Part shown: positions 17,092 through 25,981 of the stretch, one piece after another
How positions within the stretch are numbered: position 1 is the stretch's first letter
Layout of the letters: the number at the start of each line of letters is the position of its first letter
Origin: Lachnospiraceae bacterium
Lineage (GTDB): Bacteria > Bacillota > Clostridia > Lachnospirales > Lachnospiraceae
Reading direction: 5' to 3'
NCBI GenBank assembly: GCA_017525525.1
Contig: JAFXSQ010000007.1
Location: 1 to 64,000, forward strand
DNA: 64,000 nucleotides
The notes under the pieces: model-generated
What the model was told of the DNA's origin: nothing
The model's database searches: none
What the model saw: only the letters and a program-made list of their open reading frames with translations
Program-made: the position numbers and the translations under genes

Positions 17092-18096
17092 TGAACTCAT
17101 ATGCTTCCTGCGTTCTTCATCTATCATAATCCACTCATCTAAAGTGAGAGGCACATAATCAGAGAACATGCAGAAGCAGTTTATCATCTGACAGGGTATA
17201 GGCTTTGGTTCCGGATCATACCTTGATGTGACCTTGGTGCGTCTAGTCTCCATAATGAACTTATTAATTAGCTTCTCGTCATGGGTGTCGTGCACATGCC
17301 CGTATAGCATATAAGTAGAAGGTGTCTCTCCGGTTCTTCTATATTGTCCGTTATAACAAAACACCGGATAATGTGAGAGGATAACCTTCCTTTTGTTATC
17401 CTGAAGCTCCACGTAAGGAAGTATCCACTCAAACAGACTCTGATCGAATACCTTGTCATCCAAGAACTTGTCATGATTTCCTCGTACAAGATACTTCTTC
17501 CCCGGAAGCTGTGCAAGGATTGCATTAGTATCCCTTCCCCTTGCAACAGAGAAGTCACCTATTATATACACCTCATCCTTAGCAGTCACATTATCCTTCC
17601 ATTTCTTTATCATATAAGAGTGCATGGCCGCAAGGCTTTCAAAGTCTCTTTTGTCCATGCTTTGATTCAGCCTTTCATGAAAGAAATGCAAGTCGGATAT
17701 GTAAAGCTTTCGAGAGGGCGTCTTGTCTTTAGCTTTAAGCTTTTTAATCATCTCAGCCTTCTTAAGCTTTTTTTCTTCAGTATATGAACCATACAACGTG
17801 ATTGTCTGAGCTATACATTTCAACCGTTCATCGTTAAGCTCAATCCCATAGTTTTTAGAAAGAACGTTATACTTTCTCATAAACGAAAGCTCTTGAAGCG
17901 TAAACAGAAGAAGGATAGCTTCCTTTTGTTTTGTGTCCGGTTCTACCGTATTGCCACAGTCCTTAATCAGCTCACAGGCTTTGGCAATTCTTTCATACAC
18001 AGGAAGCCCTCTGCACAAGGTTTCCGCAAGGGGCATCACATCACGGATTATATCTATTTCTTCCTTATTTAATACACAATTTAGTATGCAATCCAT
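17086..18096 (-). CDS. Calcineurin-like metallophosphoesterase
   Basis: This is a 336-residue protein. The N-terminal ~125 residues are alpha-helical with no known motif. The C-terminal part is a calcineurin-like phosphoesterase with all metal-binding signatures: SDLHFFH, GDFSVARG, RGNHDK, SHYP and YGHVHD. The first motif (D-x-H-FFH) and the NHD box are typical of the phage/bacterial branch that hydrolyses phosphodiesters. The ATG at 18096 is preferred over an upstream in-frame start because it has GGGAG at a good distance. Its substrate cannot be read from the sequence. It is apparently monocistronic. Confidence 0.85.
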   Translation of the reverse strand: MDCILNCVLNKEEIDIIRDVMPLAETLCRGLPVYERIAKACELIKDCGNTVEPDTKQKEAILLLFTLQELSFMRKYNVLSKNYGIELNDERLKCIAQTITLYGSYTEEKKLKKAEMIKKLKAKDKTPSRKLYISDLHFFHERLNQSMDKRDFESLAAMHSYMIKKWKDNVTAKDEVYIIGDFSVARGRDTNAILAQLPGKKYLVRGNHDKFLDDKVFDQSLFEWILPYVELQDNKRKVILSHYPVFCYNGQYRRTGETPSTYMLYGHVHDTHDEKLINKFIMETRRTKVTSRYDPEPKPIPCQMINCFCMFSDYVPLTLDEWIMIDEERRKHMSSD

Positions 18097-18176
18097 AAAA
18101 TACTCCCTTTTTTTCTTTTGAATCCCTGCGCATAGAACCAAACGCAGGAGGGGATTTCCCCTCCTGCAGGTATTGC

Positions 18177-19316
18177 TTAATTGGTTGTTATCTTAATATT
18201 GTTGATGAGCTCAAGAACATCATCCGCCGATTTATTACCGATAGCTACCGGAAGGTCACTAAAGTCAAGTCCCTTTATCTCCGGAAGCTTTCCGGACTTG
18301 CTGAATTGATCATAAAGTCCCATTACTACAAGCACGGCGTTACCCAATTCGTCTGTATCTCCGGCCAACAGCTTTAAACTGTCAATGCCATAGTTATCGC
18401 ATACTTTTTTAAGCTTGCTCACAAGCTTGCTTATCTCAGCATCCTTTAATAATGTAGTCGTATCGCTGTAAATCTTTTTAAGCTTTTCTACATACTGAGC
18501 CTTTAAGCTTCCACCTATCGCAACATTCTGCGCCTTTCCGTCGACAAGAGCATAAACGCCGGCCGTTTTCTGCACTGCCTGATTTGCCATCGTGCTCGGA
18601 AGGATAAGCAGTTCGGGAACCCCATCCCTGTCAAGGTCGAAAACAACCGAAATGTAATTATCATTCTTGGTTCTGCACTTTGATGAAATATTATTCACCA
18701 AACTTGAATATGCATTCTTGCACAGAATCTCTGTTCCTTCAGCCTTACCGATAAAGCTACTCGACTTGGAAGACTTGATATTGTAGACATTACCCGGAGC
18801 TGCAGCCCCCTTATCTACAAGCTTAAACTGGATGCCTTCAATTCTTCTTGCAACGCCTGCGGTGCCGGCTGTTTCACCGTTCTTTGCCCACGCAAGCCAA
18901 CCGAAGCTTTGAACATGAACTCTGTAGTAGATGTCATACTGCTGAGCCATCTTGCCGGTAAGCTTAATCTGCATAGACTCTATGCGTCTTGACTCGCCCT
19001 GAATACCGGATTTCTCTCCGTCCTGTACCCAAGCTGTCCAGCCCTTACCCTGTACATAGGAACGATACTTTACACTTCCCGTTACAGGCTGCTTGCCAAG
19101 CTTTATCTGAATGCACTCAAGCCTTTTGGCCTCTCCGGTCTTGCCGGAAAGCTTACCGTTCTCTACCCACGGAAGCCAGCCATAAGTCTGAACAAACGAC
19201 CTGTACGTTACGCTTGGCGCTCCGGCAGCGTTTGTTGCTGAATAATTCGGAACGAACACCAAGCCAAGTGTAAGAACTATTGCGACAAGCAGTGCCAACA
19301 ATCTTCTTTTTTTCAT
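18177..19316 (-). CDS. Secreted protein with three ChW (clostridial hydrophobic W) repeats
   Basis: This is a 379-residue protein with a signal peptide (MKKRRLLALLVAIVLTLGLV). Residues about 35-175 hold three ChW repeats of ~45 residues, each with the pattern Y-R-x-x-V-Q-x-x-G-W-x-x-W, a G-x-x-G turn, R-I/L-E-x-I/M-Q-I/F-K-L. The C-terminal ~200 residues form a separate domain with an acidic loop (FDLDRDGVPELLIL) that resembles calcium-binding FG-GAP/dockerin-like turns. ChW repeats are thought to mediate surface attachment or protein/glycan binding in Clostridia. Start has AAGGAGG upstream. Paralogous ChW blocks are at 33573-35681 and 59759-60832 in the window, but there they follow MBG repeats at the C-terminus. 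Confidence 0.85.
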   Translation of the reverse strand: MKKRRLLALLVAIVLTLGLVFVPNYSATNAAGAPSVTYRSFVQTYGWLPWVENGKLSGKTGEAKRLECIQIKLGKQPVTGSVKYRSYVQGKGWTAWVQDGEKSGIQGESRRIESMQIKLTGKMAQQYDIYYRVHVQSFGWLAWAKNGETAGTAGVARRIEGIQFKLVDKGAAAPGNVYNIKSSKSSSFIGKAEGTEILCKNAYSSLVNNISSKCRTKNDNYISVVFDLDRDGVPELLILPSTMANQAVQKTAGVYALVDGKAQNVAIGGSLKAQYVEKLKKIYSDTTTLLKDAEISKLVSKLKKVCDNYGIDSLKLLAGDTDELGNAVLVVMGLYDQFSKSGKLPEIKGLDFSDLPVAIGNKSADDVLELINNIKITTN

Positions 19317-19446
19317 CTTGTAATTCCGCCTCCTTATAAATTATATTATTGCTTTCTTCTGCGCTTATTATTTACGTTTACTTAACATGTCTTGCGTAAA
19401 AGAAATCGCTGCCGTTTATTGTACCACAACTTAGTCTGCTTTTCTA

Positions 19447-20046
19447 TCATTTTTTATTCTGTTCTTTGGATAAAAACCATGCTGTGATATGCATGCTTTG
19501 CTGGAAATCACCGTCATGTATATACTGTTCTATCTCCTCCGCGGTATGAAGCTCCACATCCAGGTATTCGGTCTCATCCAGATCCTGCGCCGCAACCTTT
19601 CTGCAATTCTTAGCTTCATAAAGATAAGCATAATTATCTGCTATAGTAGCATTTGACGGAACAGTCAACAGATGCTTCCATTCGTCAGAAACATATCCCG
19701 TTTCTTCCAACAATTCTCTCTTTGCAGTTTCTAATGTATCCTCCGAAAGAACACCGGCTTTTCGTTCCCCATAGTATTTACCATCCGTTCGTTCTACTCC
19801 TCCTGCCGGGAACTCAGTGGTTACTTCGTTGATGCCATACCTAAACTGTCTGACACATATATAGTTTCCGTCTGTGTCAGTTGCAACTATAACCACATAA
19901 TCTCTGCGGCTGTAAGTATAATAAGGTTCAAACTCCGTTCCGTCCGGAAAACGATATGCCGATTTTCTGAAATCAATCCACTCATCCTGAATTACATGTT
20001 CTGTTCTAACTTCTTCCCAGCGAAGATCCTCTCTGTCTTTTCTCAT
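19447..20046 (-). CDS. NUDIX hydrolase
   Basis: This is a 199-residue protein with an ADP-ribose-pyrophosphatase-like NUDIX fold. The pyrophosphate-binding box is TLETAKRELLEETGYVSDEW (G-x5-E-x7-REUxEExGU, with the leading Gly replaced in an insertion after EFPAGGVERTDG). A beta-rich N-terminus (YYTYSRRDYVVIVATDTDG) matches the ADP-sugar branch. The ATG at 20046 has GGGAG upstream. The longer frame to 20121 would run into the repeat element at 20063-20147 and is rejected. The gene lies downstream of a cytidine-deaminase-like gene, with the multi-hairpin repeat between them. Confidence 0.85.
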   Translation of the reverse strand: MRKDREDLRWEEVRTEHVIQDEWIDFRKSAYRFPDGTEFEPYYTYSRRDYVVIVATDTDGNYICVRQFRYGINEVTTEFPAGGVERTDGKYYGERKAGVLSEDTLETAKRELLEETGYVSDEWKHLLTVPSNATIADNYAYLYEAKNCRKVAAQDLDETEYLDVELHTAEEIEQYIHDGDFQQSMHITAWFLSKEQNKK

Positions 20047-20062
20047 CGTGCTCTCCCTGTGT

Positions 20063-20147
20063 AAAATATGTAATGGCACGATTGCTAAAGCAATCCTGCC
20101 CAGTCGGTCGGCACGATGCATAATTATGACTTCGTCATAATCGTGCC
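20063..20147 (-). repeat. Multi-hairpin 5'-UTR repeat, short copy (element D)
   Basis: Minus-strand copy of the element seen at 38244-38375, 43899-44028 and 58228-58358. It keeps the first hairpin (GGCACGAT...ATCGTGCC) and the last hairpin (GATTGC...GCAATC) but lacks the middle one. It ends 16 nt before the NUDIX start codon. Confidence 0.75.
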
Positions 20148-20155
20148 TCCCTCAT

Positions 20156-20551
20156 TTAATCAATCCACCATTCTGGCGTCAGCTCTCCCAATGTCATGAC
20201 TCGATCATTCATATAATCTAACATTATTTCAATATCCTTATACCTGCCCGGCATAAGCTGCACCATGAGTTCACGACATGCGCCGCAAGGCGCGCCCTTT
20301 CCTTCGTTCGGTGGGATGCAAAGCACTCTTGCTATTTCATACTCTCCGTTTGTTATCATATTAAATATAGCGTTCCTTTCGGCGCATATACCTAAACTTG
20401 AGCATGTATCAATGCATACACCTGTATATATTTTACCTGACTTTGATAATACCGCAGCCGAAACTTCTCCCGCGCTCACATAATCAGATATCTTCACTGC
20501 GCCCAATACAGATTTGGCGGCCTCGTACATATCTTTCCATGTCTGATCCAT
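20156..20551 (-). CDS. Cytidine deaminase family protein
   Basis: This is a 131-residue zinc deaminase. The two zinc-binding motifs are present: CAERNAI (C-A-E, with catalytic Glu) and PCGACRE. The size fits the small tetrameric cytidine/blasticidin-S deaminase-like group, which deaminates cytidine or deoxycytidine in pyrimidine salvage. The C-terminus (TPEWWID) is short. Start ATG 20551 has AGGAAGAAGGAA just upstream. It is likely transcribed with the NUDIX gene downstream, which would pair two nucleotide-handling enzymes. Confidence 0.85.
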   Translation of the reverse strand: MDQTWKDMYEAAKSVLGAVKISDYVSAGEVSAAVLSKSGKIYTGVCIDTCSSLGICAERNAIFNMITNGEYEIARVLCIPPNEGKGAPCGACRELMVQLMPGRYKDIEIMLDYMNDRVMTLGELTPEWWID

Positions 20552-20887
20552 TATTTCCTTCTTCCTATGTAAAGACTCTTTACACTACATTTTATTTGCA
20601 TAGTTCCCATACAAAGCATTATATCACTTATAAACAAAATATCAATCGTATCATAATGGTATATATTGTGGTTTCTTCGAGTATAACACAATATATTCCG
20701 ATATCCTTTAGGTTTTTTTGTTTGTAATGTGGATAACCTCGTGGATAACTCTCTTCTTTTCCACTTTTTCCACCAATCTATCAACAAATGTTGATAACAT
20801 TTCATTGTCAATATCGATTGTTGAAAGCTATAATCATTTTATTCTTATAACCATTTCTGTTATTACGTTTATGTTTTTTTAAGGGAT

Positions 20888-20903
20888 TGTTTCACGTGAA
20901 ACA
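20888..20903. promoter_or_regulatory. parS site 1
   Basis: Perfect TGTTTCACGTGAAACA, the ParB/Spo0J binding site. Confidence 0.95.
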
Positions 20904-21049
20904 ATCCTTTTCTCGTTTTATTATTATATATGACTATAATAAGTCTAAATTTTTATAACTAATCAAACCGTATGATTATAAAGAATACATTTATGCACAC
21001 TGTAATTCAATAAACCGTAACGTGTTATACGAATTATTATGTAGAATAT

Positions 21050-21065
21050 TGTTTCACGTGAAACA
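21050..21065. promoter_or_regulatory. parS site 2
   Basis: Perfect TGTTTCACGTGAAACA. Confidence 0.95.
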
Positions 21066-21296
21066 TATATTTTGCTTTTTAATTTAACACCTTATCAATT
21101 CCTTTCAAAAACCAAATAGTATATTTTGAATACTGCCATGTGACTTTAATATTATAACATATATGCTATTGGCTACTAGTTGTTTATTGGCAAATAATAA
21201 TCAACCAACTTAAATATCTAGCACATTACTCATTCATTGTAAATTGATGGAATATTGTACACCTCCTGCGCAAAAACAATCCATATATAAGACAAA

Positions 21297-21312
21297 TGTT
21301 TCACGTGAAATA
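21297..21312. promoter_or_regulatory. parS site 3 (one mismatch)
   Basis: TGTTTCACGTGAAATA, one mismatch at position 15 of the consensus. Confidence 0.85.
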
Positions 21313-21475
21313 TTTGCACCAGTGAATTAGTGTTATAATATGCGAATGCGAGTTACTTTGCATGACTTCGGAAATCAAATATTTTCATATTACACTTATT
21401 AAAATTCACTTTGTTGATTATATCACAGCCACAATATTCGGTGGTATTATACATTCACTTTATAATATTATTCAT

Positions 21476-21491
21476 TGTTTCACGTGAAACA
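21476..21491. promoter_or_regulatory. parS site 4
   Basis: Perfect TGTTTCACGTGAAACA. Confidence 0.95.
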
Positions 21492-21755
21492 CAGACAAAT
21501 GAAAGCCAGGTAAAAACAACAGTAATAGATATAATCAGAATCGAAATAATATATGCGACCTTACAAACTCATAAGTGCATTACAACACATATGCAAACGC
21601 ATAGCGAGTCAAGAGCAGAATAATACAGTTGTGACATAATATTGCGAATATTCATTTGCTTTATCAGTTGTTATCAAAGATTCAAAAAAGGAGACAGACG
21701 ACTGGCAAAAAGCATTAATATTGCAAACTAATAAAACTCGTGTTGTATCATTAAA

Positions 21756-21771
21756 TGTTTCACGTGAAACA
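21756..21771. promoter_or_regulatory. parS site 5
   Basis: Perfect TGTTTCACGTGAAACA inside a longer palindrome, with flanks ATTAAA/TTTAAT. Confidence 0.95.
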
Positions 21772-21911
21772 TTTAATGTTATTTCCATTGTCAATATCAA
21801 TATTTCTACAAACTGTTATCAACAAAAACCGAAGCACATATATATTCCATAAAAGAAAAATGCAAAAGGAACAACCAACATATCTATAAACCACCCGCAA
21901 AACTCAACCTG

Positions 21912-21927
21912 TGTTTCACGTGAAACA
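21912..21927. promoter_or_regulatory. parS site 6
   Basis: Perfect TGTTTCACGTGAAACA, 268 bp before the parA start codon. Confidence 0.95.
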
Positions 21928-22194
21928 TATATGAAAGGGAAGAAGCAAAAGAATCATCACAAAAAAACAGTAAGTAATAAACTGAGGCTACAATAAGCAT
22001 ACGAAATAGTATTTCAACTGCGTAAAATCTTTTTAAAAACCAAAACAGTAATATTTCTTTCAAAAAAGACTATATATTGTGGTATATAATATCAAACACC
22101 TACATTTTGATATAGCGCAATAATAGTAAAAGTGATATAATTTCATCTAATTGCGAGCATATTTTATTAAGAAAGAATATTTCAGGAGTCTGTT

Positions 22195-22977
22195 ATGGGA
22201 CGAATAATAGCAGTCGCCAATCAGAAAGGCGGCGTCGGAAAAACAACAACATCTATCAATCTTGCTGCTTGTCTGGCCGAGAAAGGAAAGAAGGTTCTTG
22301 CTATAGACATGGATCCACAGGGTAACCTGACAAGCGGACTCGGAGTAGATAAAAACACCCTTGATAAAACTGTATACCATGCATTAAGCGGTGAGATAAA
22401 CATCGGAGAGTGTATGATAGTTCATCCTTTTGAGAAAAGGCTTGATCTTTCTATCATCCCTGCCAACAGGGACTTGGCCGGCGCAGAGGTTGAGCTTATC
22501 ACTATAGAAAGACCGCAGTACCTCTTAAAGGATCTTATCAGAAAGCTCCGAAAGCAATATGATTTCATCATCATCGACTGTCCGCCCGCATTAGGAATGC
22601 TTACCATCAATTCCATGACAGCAGCGGACACGGTATTGGTTCCGATTCAATGTGAGTTCTTCGCTTTGGACGGACTTTCACAGCTGATGTATACCATCAA
22701 TCTGATCAAGAAGCAGCTCAACAAAAACCTTGAGATCGAAGGCGTGGTTTTCACTATGTACGACAGTCGAACCAATCTGTCCCAGGAAGTCGTAGAGAAC
22801 GTCAAACAAAACCTTGATCAATTCATATACCAGACTGTTATCCCAAGAAATGTACGTCTGGCCGAGGCCCCAAGCTTTGGACTGCCGATCAATCTGTATG
22901 ACAGCAGGTCCGCAGGGGCAGAGGGATACCGAAAACTAGCAGATGAAGTAATAAAAAACAAACTCTTCGCAGATTAG
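22195..22977 (+). CDS. parA: Chromosome partitioning ATPase ParA (Soj)
   Basis: This is a 260-residue deviant Walker ATPase. KGGVGKTTTSINLAACL is the P-loop with the signature Lys, DMDPQGN is the switch I/Walker A' region, and IIIDCPPALG is Walker B. With ATP it binds DNA non-specifically and, driven by ParB at parS, moves or separates origins. In Bacillus the homologue also controls DnaA. Start has CAGGAG 8 nt upstream. parB follows after 38 bp, and the six parS sites lie just upstream, so the whole partition system is in one place. Confidence 0.96.
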   Translation: MGRIIAVANQKGGVGKTTTSINLAACLAEKGKKVLAIDMDPQGNLTSGLGVDKNTLDKTVYHALSGEINIGECMIVHPFEKRLDLSIIPANRDLAGAEVELITIERPQYLLKDLIRKLRKQYDFIIIDCPPALGMLTINSMTAADTVLVPIQCEFFALDGLSQLMYTINLIKKQLNKNLEIEGVVFTMYDSRTNLSQEVVENVKQNLDQFIYQTVIPRNVRLAEAPSFGLPINLYDSRSAGAEGYRKLADEVIKNKLFAD

Positions 22978-23015
22978 TTATAGAACACGTATTATTCAAG
23001 GAGGATCCAAATTAA

Positions 23016-24005
23016 ATGGCAACCAGCAAATCAAGTTCCGCTAAAGGAAAAGATCAGACAGGAAAATCAACTTCCGCGAAGGGGAAAGAACCGGTCAGGA
23101 AATCAGCTTTAGGTAAAGGCTTAAACAATCTTATTCCTACGGGAGACAGCACAGATACAGCAACTAAAGCAGAACCAAAGGTACAAATTAAAGAAGTTAT
23201 AAAAGAGGCAGTGCAAACACTCCCCATAAATAAGGTCGAACCAAACAGGGATCAGCCGCGAAAGAATTTCAACCAGGACAAGCTGGAGGAATTGGCCGAC
23301 TCCATATCAAAGCACGGAATAGTCCAACCGCTTATAGTAAAAAAACGCAGGAACTATTACGAGATTGTTGCGGGCGAGAGAAGATGGCGCGCAGCTAAGT
23401 CACTCGGTCTTAAGGAAGTGCCTGTTGTAATAAAGGATTACTCCGACAAAGAAATAATGGAGATAGCCTTGATAGAAAACCTTCAGAGAGAAGACTTGAA
23501 TCCTATCGAAGAAGCTTTAGCTTATCAGGGACTTATAGAAGAAAATAAACTGACACAGGATGAGGTTGCGGAAAAGGTATCCAAAAGCCGCTCGACTATA
23601 GCAAATGCGCTTCGTCTTTTAAAACTCGATCAGCGTGTGCAGCAGATGCTTATCGACGATATGCTGACAACCGGACATGTACGCGCTCTTATCACAGTTA
23701 CTGATCCGGATGCTCAGTACGAGGCCGCCACATATATATTTGACAGACAGCTTTCGGTACGTGAGACAGAGAGTTTTGTCAAGAAGCTTCTTTCCAAGAA
23801 GAAGGAAATTCCGACTGATACCTCCGGTGAACAGGATTTGAGTTTCATATACAGGGATCTTGAGGAGCGAATGAAGACCAACCTCGGAACCAAAGCATCC
23901 ATAAAGCCCAAAGCCGGCGGTCGCGGAAAAATAGAGATTGAGTATTATTCACAGGATGAGTTAGAACGTCTGACCAATATGCTCATAACTCCGATAAAAG
24001 AATAA
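23016..24005 (+). CDS. parB: Chromosome partitioning protein ParB (Spo0J)
   Basis: This is a 329-residue parS-binding CTP switch protein. The ParA-stimulating motif LGKGLNNLIP is at about residues 30-39, here pushed inward by a ~28-residue Lys/Ser/Gly-rich leader with a near-repeat (KGKDQTGKSTSAKGKEPVRK), longer than in Bacillus. The CTPase domain shows QPRKNFN, GERRWRA and ENLQREDLNPIEEA. The helix-turn-helix is LTQDEVAEKVSKSRSTIANAL, and the C-terminal dimer region ends IEIEYYSQDELERLTNML. GGAGG upstream supports the start. Confidence 0.95.
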   Translation: MATSKSSSAKGKDQTGKSTSAKGKEPVRKSALGKGLNNLIPTGDSTDTATKAEPKVQIKEVIKEAVQTLPINKVEPNRDQPRKNFNQDKLEELADSISKHGIVQPLIVKKRRNYYEIVAGERRWRAAKSLGLKEVPVVIKDYSDKEIMEIALIENLQREDLNPIEEALAYQGLIEENKLTQDEVAEKVSKSRSTIANALRLLKLDQRVQQMLIDDMLTTGHVRALITVTDPDAQYEAATYIFDRQLSVRETESFVKKLLSKKKEIPTDTSGEQDLSFIYRDLEERMKTNLGTKASIKPKAGGRGKIEIEYYSQDELERLTNMLITPIKE

Positions 24006-24028
24006 ACATATATAAAGGACAATTAAAA

Positions 24029-24574
24029 ATGGACGAACCGATACTGGGTATGTCACCGAGAACGGTGATTGTACTGTTATTGATAATAATGGTCATCATG
24101 TTCGTTATTCTCCTTGTGATAATACATCAAATGAATGTCGTAAGCCGTAAATACGATGCTTTTATGCAGGGACGCGATGGTGAGGCCCTCGAAAAGATGA
24201 TACATGCCAAGATTAAAGATATCGATCAGCTTAAATCAGCAAGCAGAAGGTTATCTAACGAACAACGAAGCATGCAGACCACACTAAAAGGCAGCATCAG
24301 CAAATTCGCCCTGGTGAAGTATGACGCATTTGAAGAGATGGCCGGCAAGCTCAGCTACGCAGTTGCACTTTTAAACAGCGAAGGGACCGGCATAGTACTC
24401 AATTCGATTCACTCACGTGAAGGATGCTTCACCTACGCCAAAGAGATAATACGCGGCGAATCATACATTCCGCTTTCCGAAGAAGAAAAGCAGGCTATCG
24501 AACAGGCCAAGACCATGGAAGAGGAGATGAAGGAGCTAACACGTGGATCACGATTAAACAACAAAAAAGTCTAA
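24029..24574 (+). CDS. DUF4446 family membrane protein
   Basis: This is a 181-residue protein with one N-terminal membrane helix (VIVLLLIIMVIMFVILLVII, about 13-32), an amphipathic coiled-coil stretch (about 50-90), then the conserved module FALVKYDAFEEMAGKLSYAVALL with SIHSREGCFTYAKEI. This matches the DUF4446 family that is regularly found right after parB in Clostridia. Function is unknown. Position suggests a link to chromosome segregation or origin anchoring at the membrane. The stop codon lies inside a GTCTAATCCATCAGAC palindrome. Confidence 0.85.
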   Translation: MDEPILGMSPRTVIVLLLIIMVIMFVILLVIIHQMNVVSRKYDAFMQGRDGEALEKMIHAKIKDIDQLKSASRRLSNEQRSMQTTLKGSISKFALVKYDAFEEMAGKLSYAVALLNSEGTGIVLNSIHSREGCFTYAKEIIRGESYIPLSEEEKQAIEQAKTMEEEMKELTRGSRLNNKKV

Positions 24575-24608
24575 TCCATCAGACATTTTCATCAGACAAA
24601 GCAACAGC

Positions 24609-24630
24609 CTGTCTAATTCATTAGACAGGC
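24609..24630 (+). terminator. Hairpin after the parAB-DUF4446 genes, containing a perfect GTCTAATTCATTAGAC
   Basis: CCTGTCTAA-TTCA-TTAGACAGG extended by GC on each side. No T-run follows, so it may be a protein site or processing hairpin rather than a terminator. Confidence 0.45.
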
Positions 24631-24697
24631 GATGTCCGACAATCATCAATAACCGGATAATAAAATATAATACATACATAAAAGAGAGGACAAACAC

Positions 24698-25975
24698 ATG
24701 TTAGATATCAAATTCGTCAGAGAAAACCCTGACATAGTAAAAGAGAACATCAAGAAGAAATTCCAGGACGATAAGCTTCCGTTAGTTGACGAAGCTATCG
24801 CTTTAGATAAGGAGTCTCGCGAGCTTCAGCAGGAAGCAGACGAATTAAGAGCCTCCAAGAATAAGATAGCAAAGCAGATTGGCGCGCTTATGGCTCAGGG
24901 CAAAAAGGACGAGGCTGAGGCTGCAAAGGCCGAGGTTGCAAAGGATGCTGCCCGTCTTGCAGAGCTTGAGGCTAAGGAGCCGGAGGTAAGAGAAAAGCTT
25001 AAGAAGGTTATGATGGTCATCCCGAATATCATCGACGCTTCAGTTCCCATAGGAAAGGACGACAGCGAGAATGTCGAGCTTGAGCGCTTCGGAGACCCGG
25101 TAGTGCCTGACTATGAGATTCCTTATCACACAGACATCATGGAGAGACTTTCCGGACTCGACTTAGACAGCGCAAGAAAGGTTGCCGGCAACGGTTTCTA
25201 CTACCTGATGGGTGACATCGCAAGGCTTCACTCAGCCATCATTTCTTACGCAAGAGATTTTATGATTGACAGAGGCTTTACCTACTGTGTACCCCCGTTC
25301 ATGATTAGGGGAAATGTAGTCGACGGCGTTATGAGCTTCGCAGAGATGGACGCCATGATGTACAAGATAGAAGGCGAGGATCTCTACCTTATAGGAACAA
25401 GCGAACACTCCATGATTGGCAAATTCATAGATACAATGATTGACGAGGAGACACTTCCTCAAACCTTGACCAGCTACTCACCCTGCTTCAGAAAGGAGAA
25501 GGGTGCGCACGGAATAGAAGAAAGAGGACTCTACCGTATACATCAATTTGAGAAGCAGGAGATGATTGTTGTATGTAAACCGGAGGAATCTATGGAATGG
25601 TTCCACAAGCTCTGGAAAAATACGGTTGATCTCTTCCGTTCCATGGACATTCCTGTAAGAACCATCGAGTGCTGCTCCGGAGACTTAGCTGACCTCAAGG
25701 TTAAGTCCTACGATGTGGAAGCATGGTCACCGCGTCAGCAGAAGTACTTCGAGGTAGGAAGCTGTTCAAACTTAGGTGATGCACAGGCAAGAAGACTTAA
25801 GATAAGAGTCAAGGGCAAGGACAGCAAATACTTTGCACATACATTAAATAACACTGTAGTCGCTCCTCCGCGTATGCTTATTGCATTCTTAGAGAATAAC
25901 TTAAACGCAGACGGAAGCGTTAACATCCCCGAGGTATTAAGACCTTATATGGGCGGAAAGGAAAAGCTTTCATAA
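24698..25975 (+). CDS. serS: Seryl-tRNA synthetase
   Basis: This is a 425-residue class II synthetase that charges tRNA-Ser. Residues about 25-110 form the long antiparallel coiled coil that grips the tRNA variable arm (ESRELQQEADELRASKNKI ... AEAAKAEVAKDAARLAELEAK). The catalytic core has motif 2 as CFRKEKGAHGIEERGLYRIH and motif 3 near APPRMLIAFLEN. The sequence around GTSEHSMIGKF and KGAHGIEERG differs from the common bacterial TAEVPL/GSAGRDTRG form and resembles the variant class shared by archaea and some Clostridia. Start has AGAGAGGA 10 nt upstream. Confidence 0.94.
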   Translation: MLDIKFVRENPDIVKENIKKKFQDDKLPLVDEAIALDKESRELQQEADELRASKNKIAKQIGALMAQGKKDEAEAAKAEVAKDAARLAELEAKEPEVREKLKKVMMVIPNIIDASVPIGKDDSENVELERFGDPVVPDYEIPYHTDIMERLSGLDLDSARKVAGNGFYYLMGDIARLHSAIISYARDFMIDRGFTYCVPPFMIRGNVVDGVMSFAEMDAMMYKIEGEDLYLIGTSEHSMIGKFIDTMIDEETLPQTLTSYSPCFRKEKGAHGIEERGLYRIHQFEKQEMIVVCKPEESMEWFHKLWKNTVDLFRSMDIPVRTIECCSGDLADLKVKSYDVEAWSPRQQKYFEVGSCSNLGDAQARRLKIRVKGKDSKYFAHTLNNTVVAPPRMLIAFLENNLNADGSVNIPEVLRPYMGGKEKLS

Positions 25976-25981
25976 TATAGT

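Larger units (their letters stand above)
20552..22194. other. AT-rich centromere-like region upstream of parAB
   Basis: About 1.6 kb without a believable gene, containing six parS sites at 20888, 21050, 21297, 21476, 21756 and 21912, spaced 156-280 bp. Near its left end are a perfect DnaA box (TGTGGATAA, 20728-20736) and a one-mismatch box (20740-20748). The short frame at 21411-21623 translates a parS site as IVSRET and is rejected as a gene. Confidence 0.85.

Noticed and set aside
21411..21800. Frames crossing parS sites (21411-21623 + and 21609-21800 -)
   Set aside because: They translate parS as VSRET on either strand; no ribosome site and AT-rich random composition.
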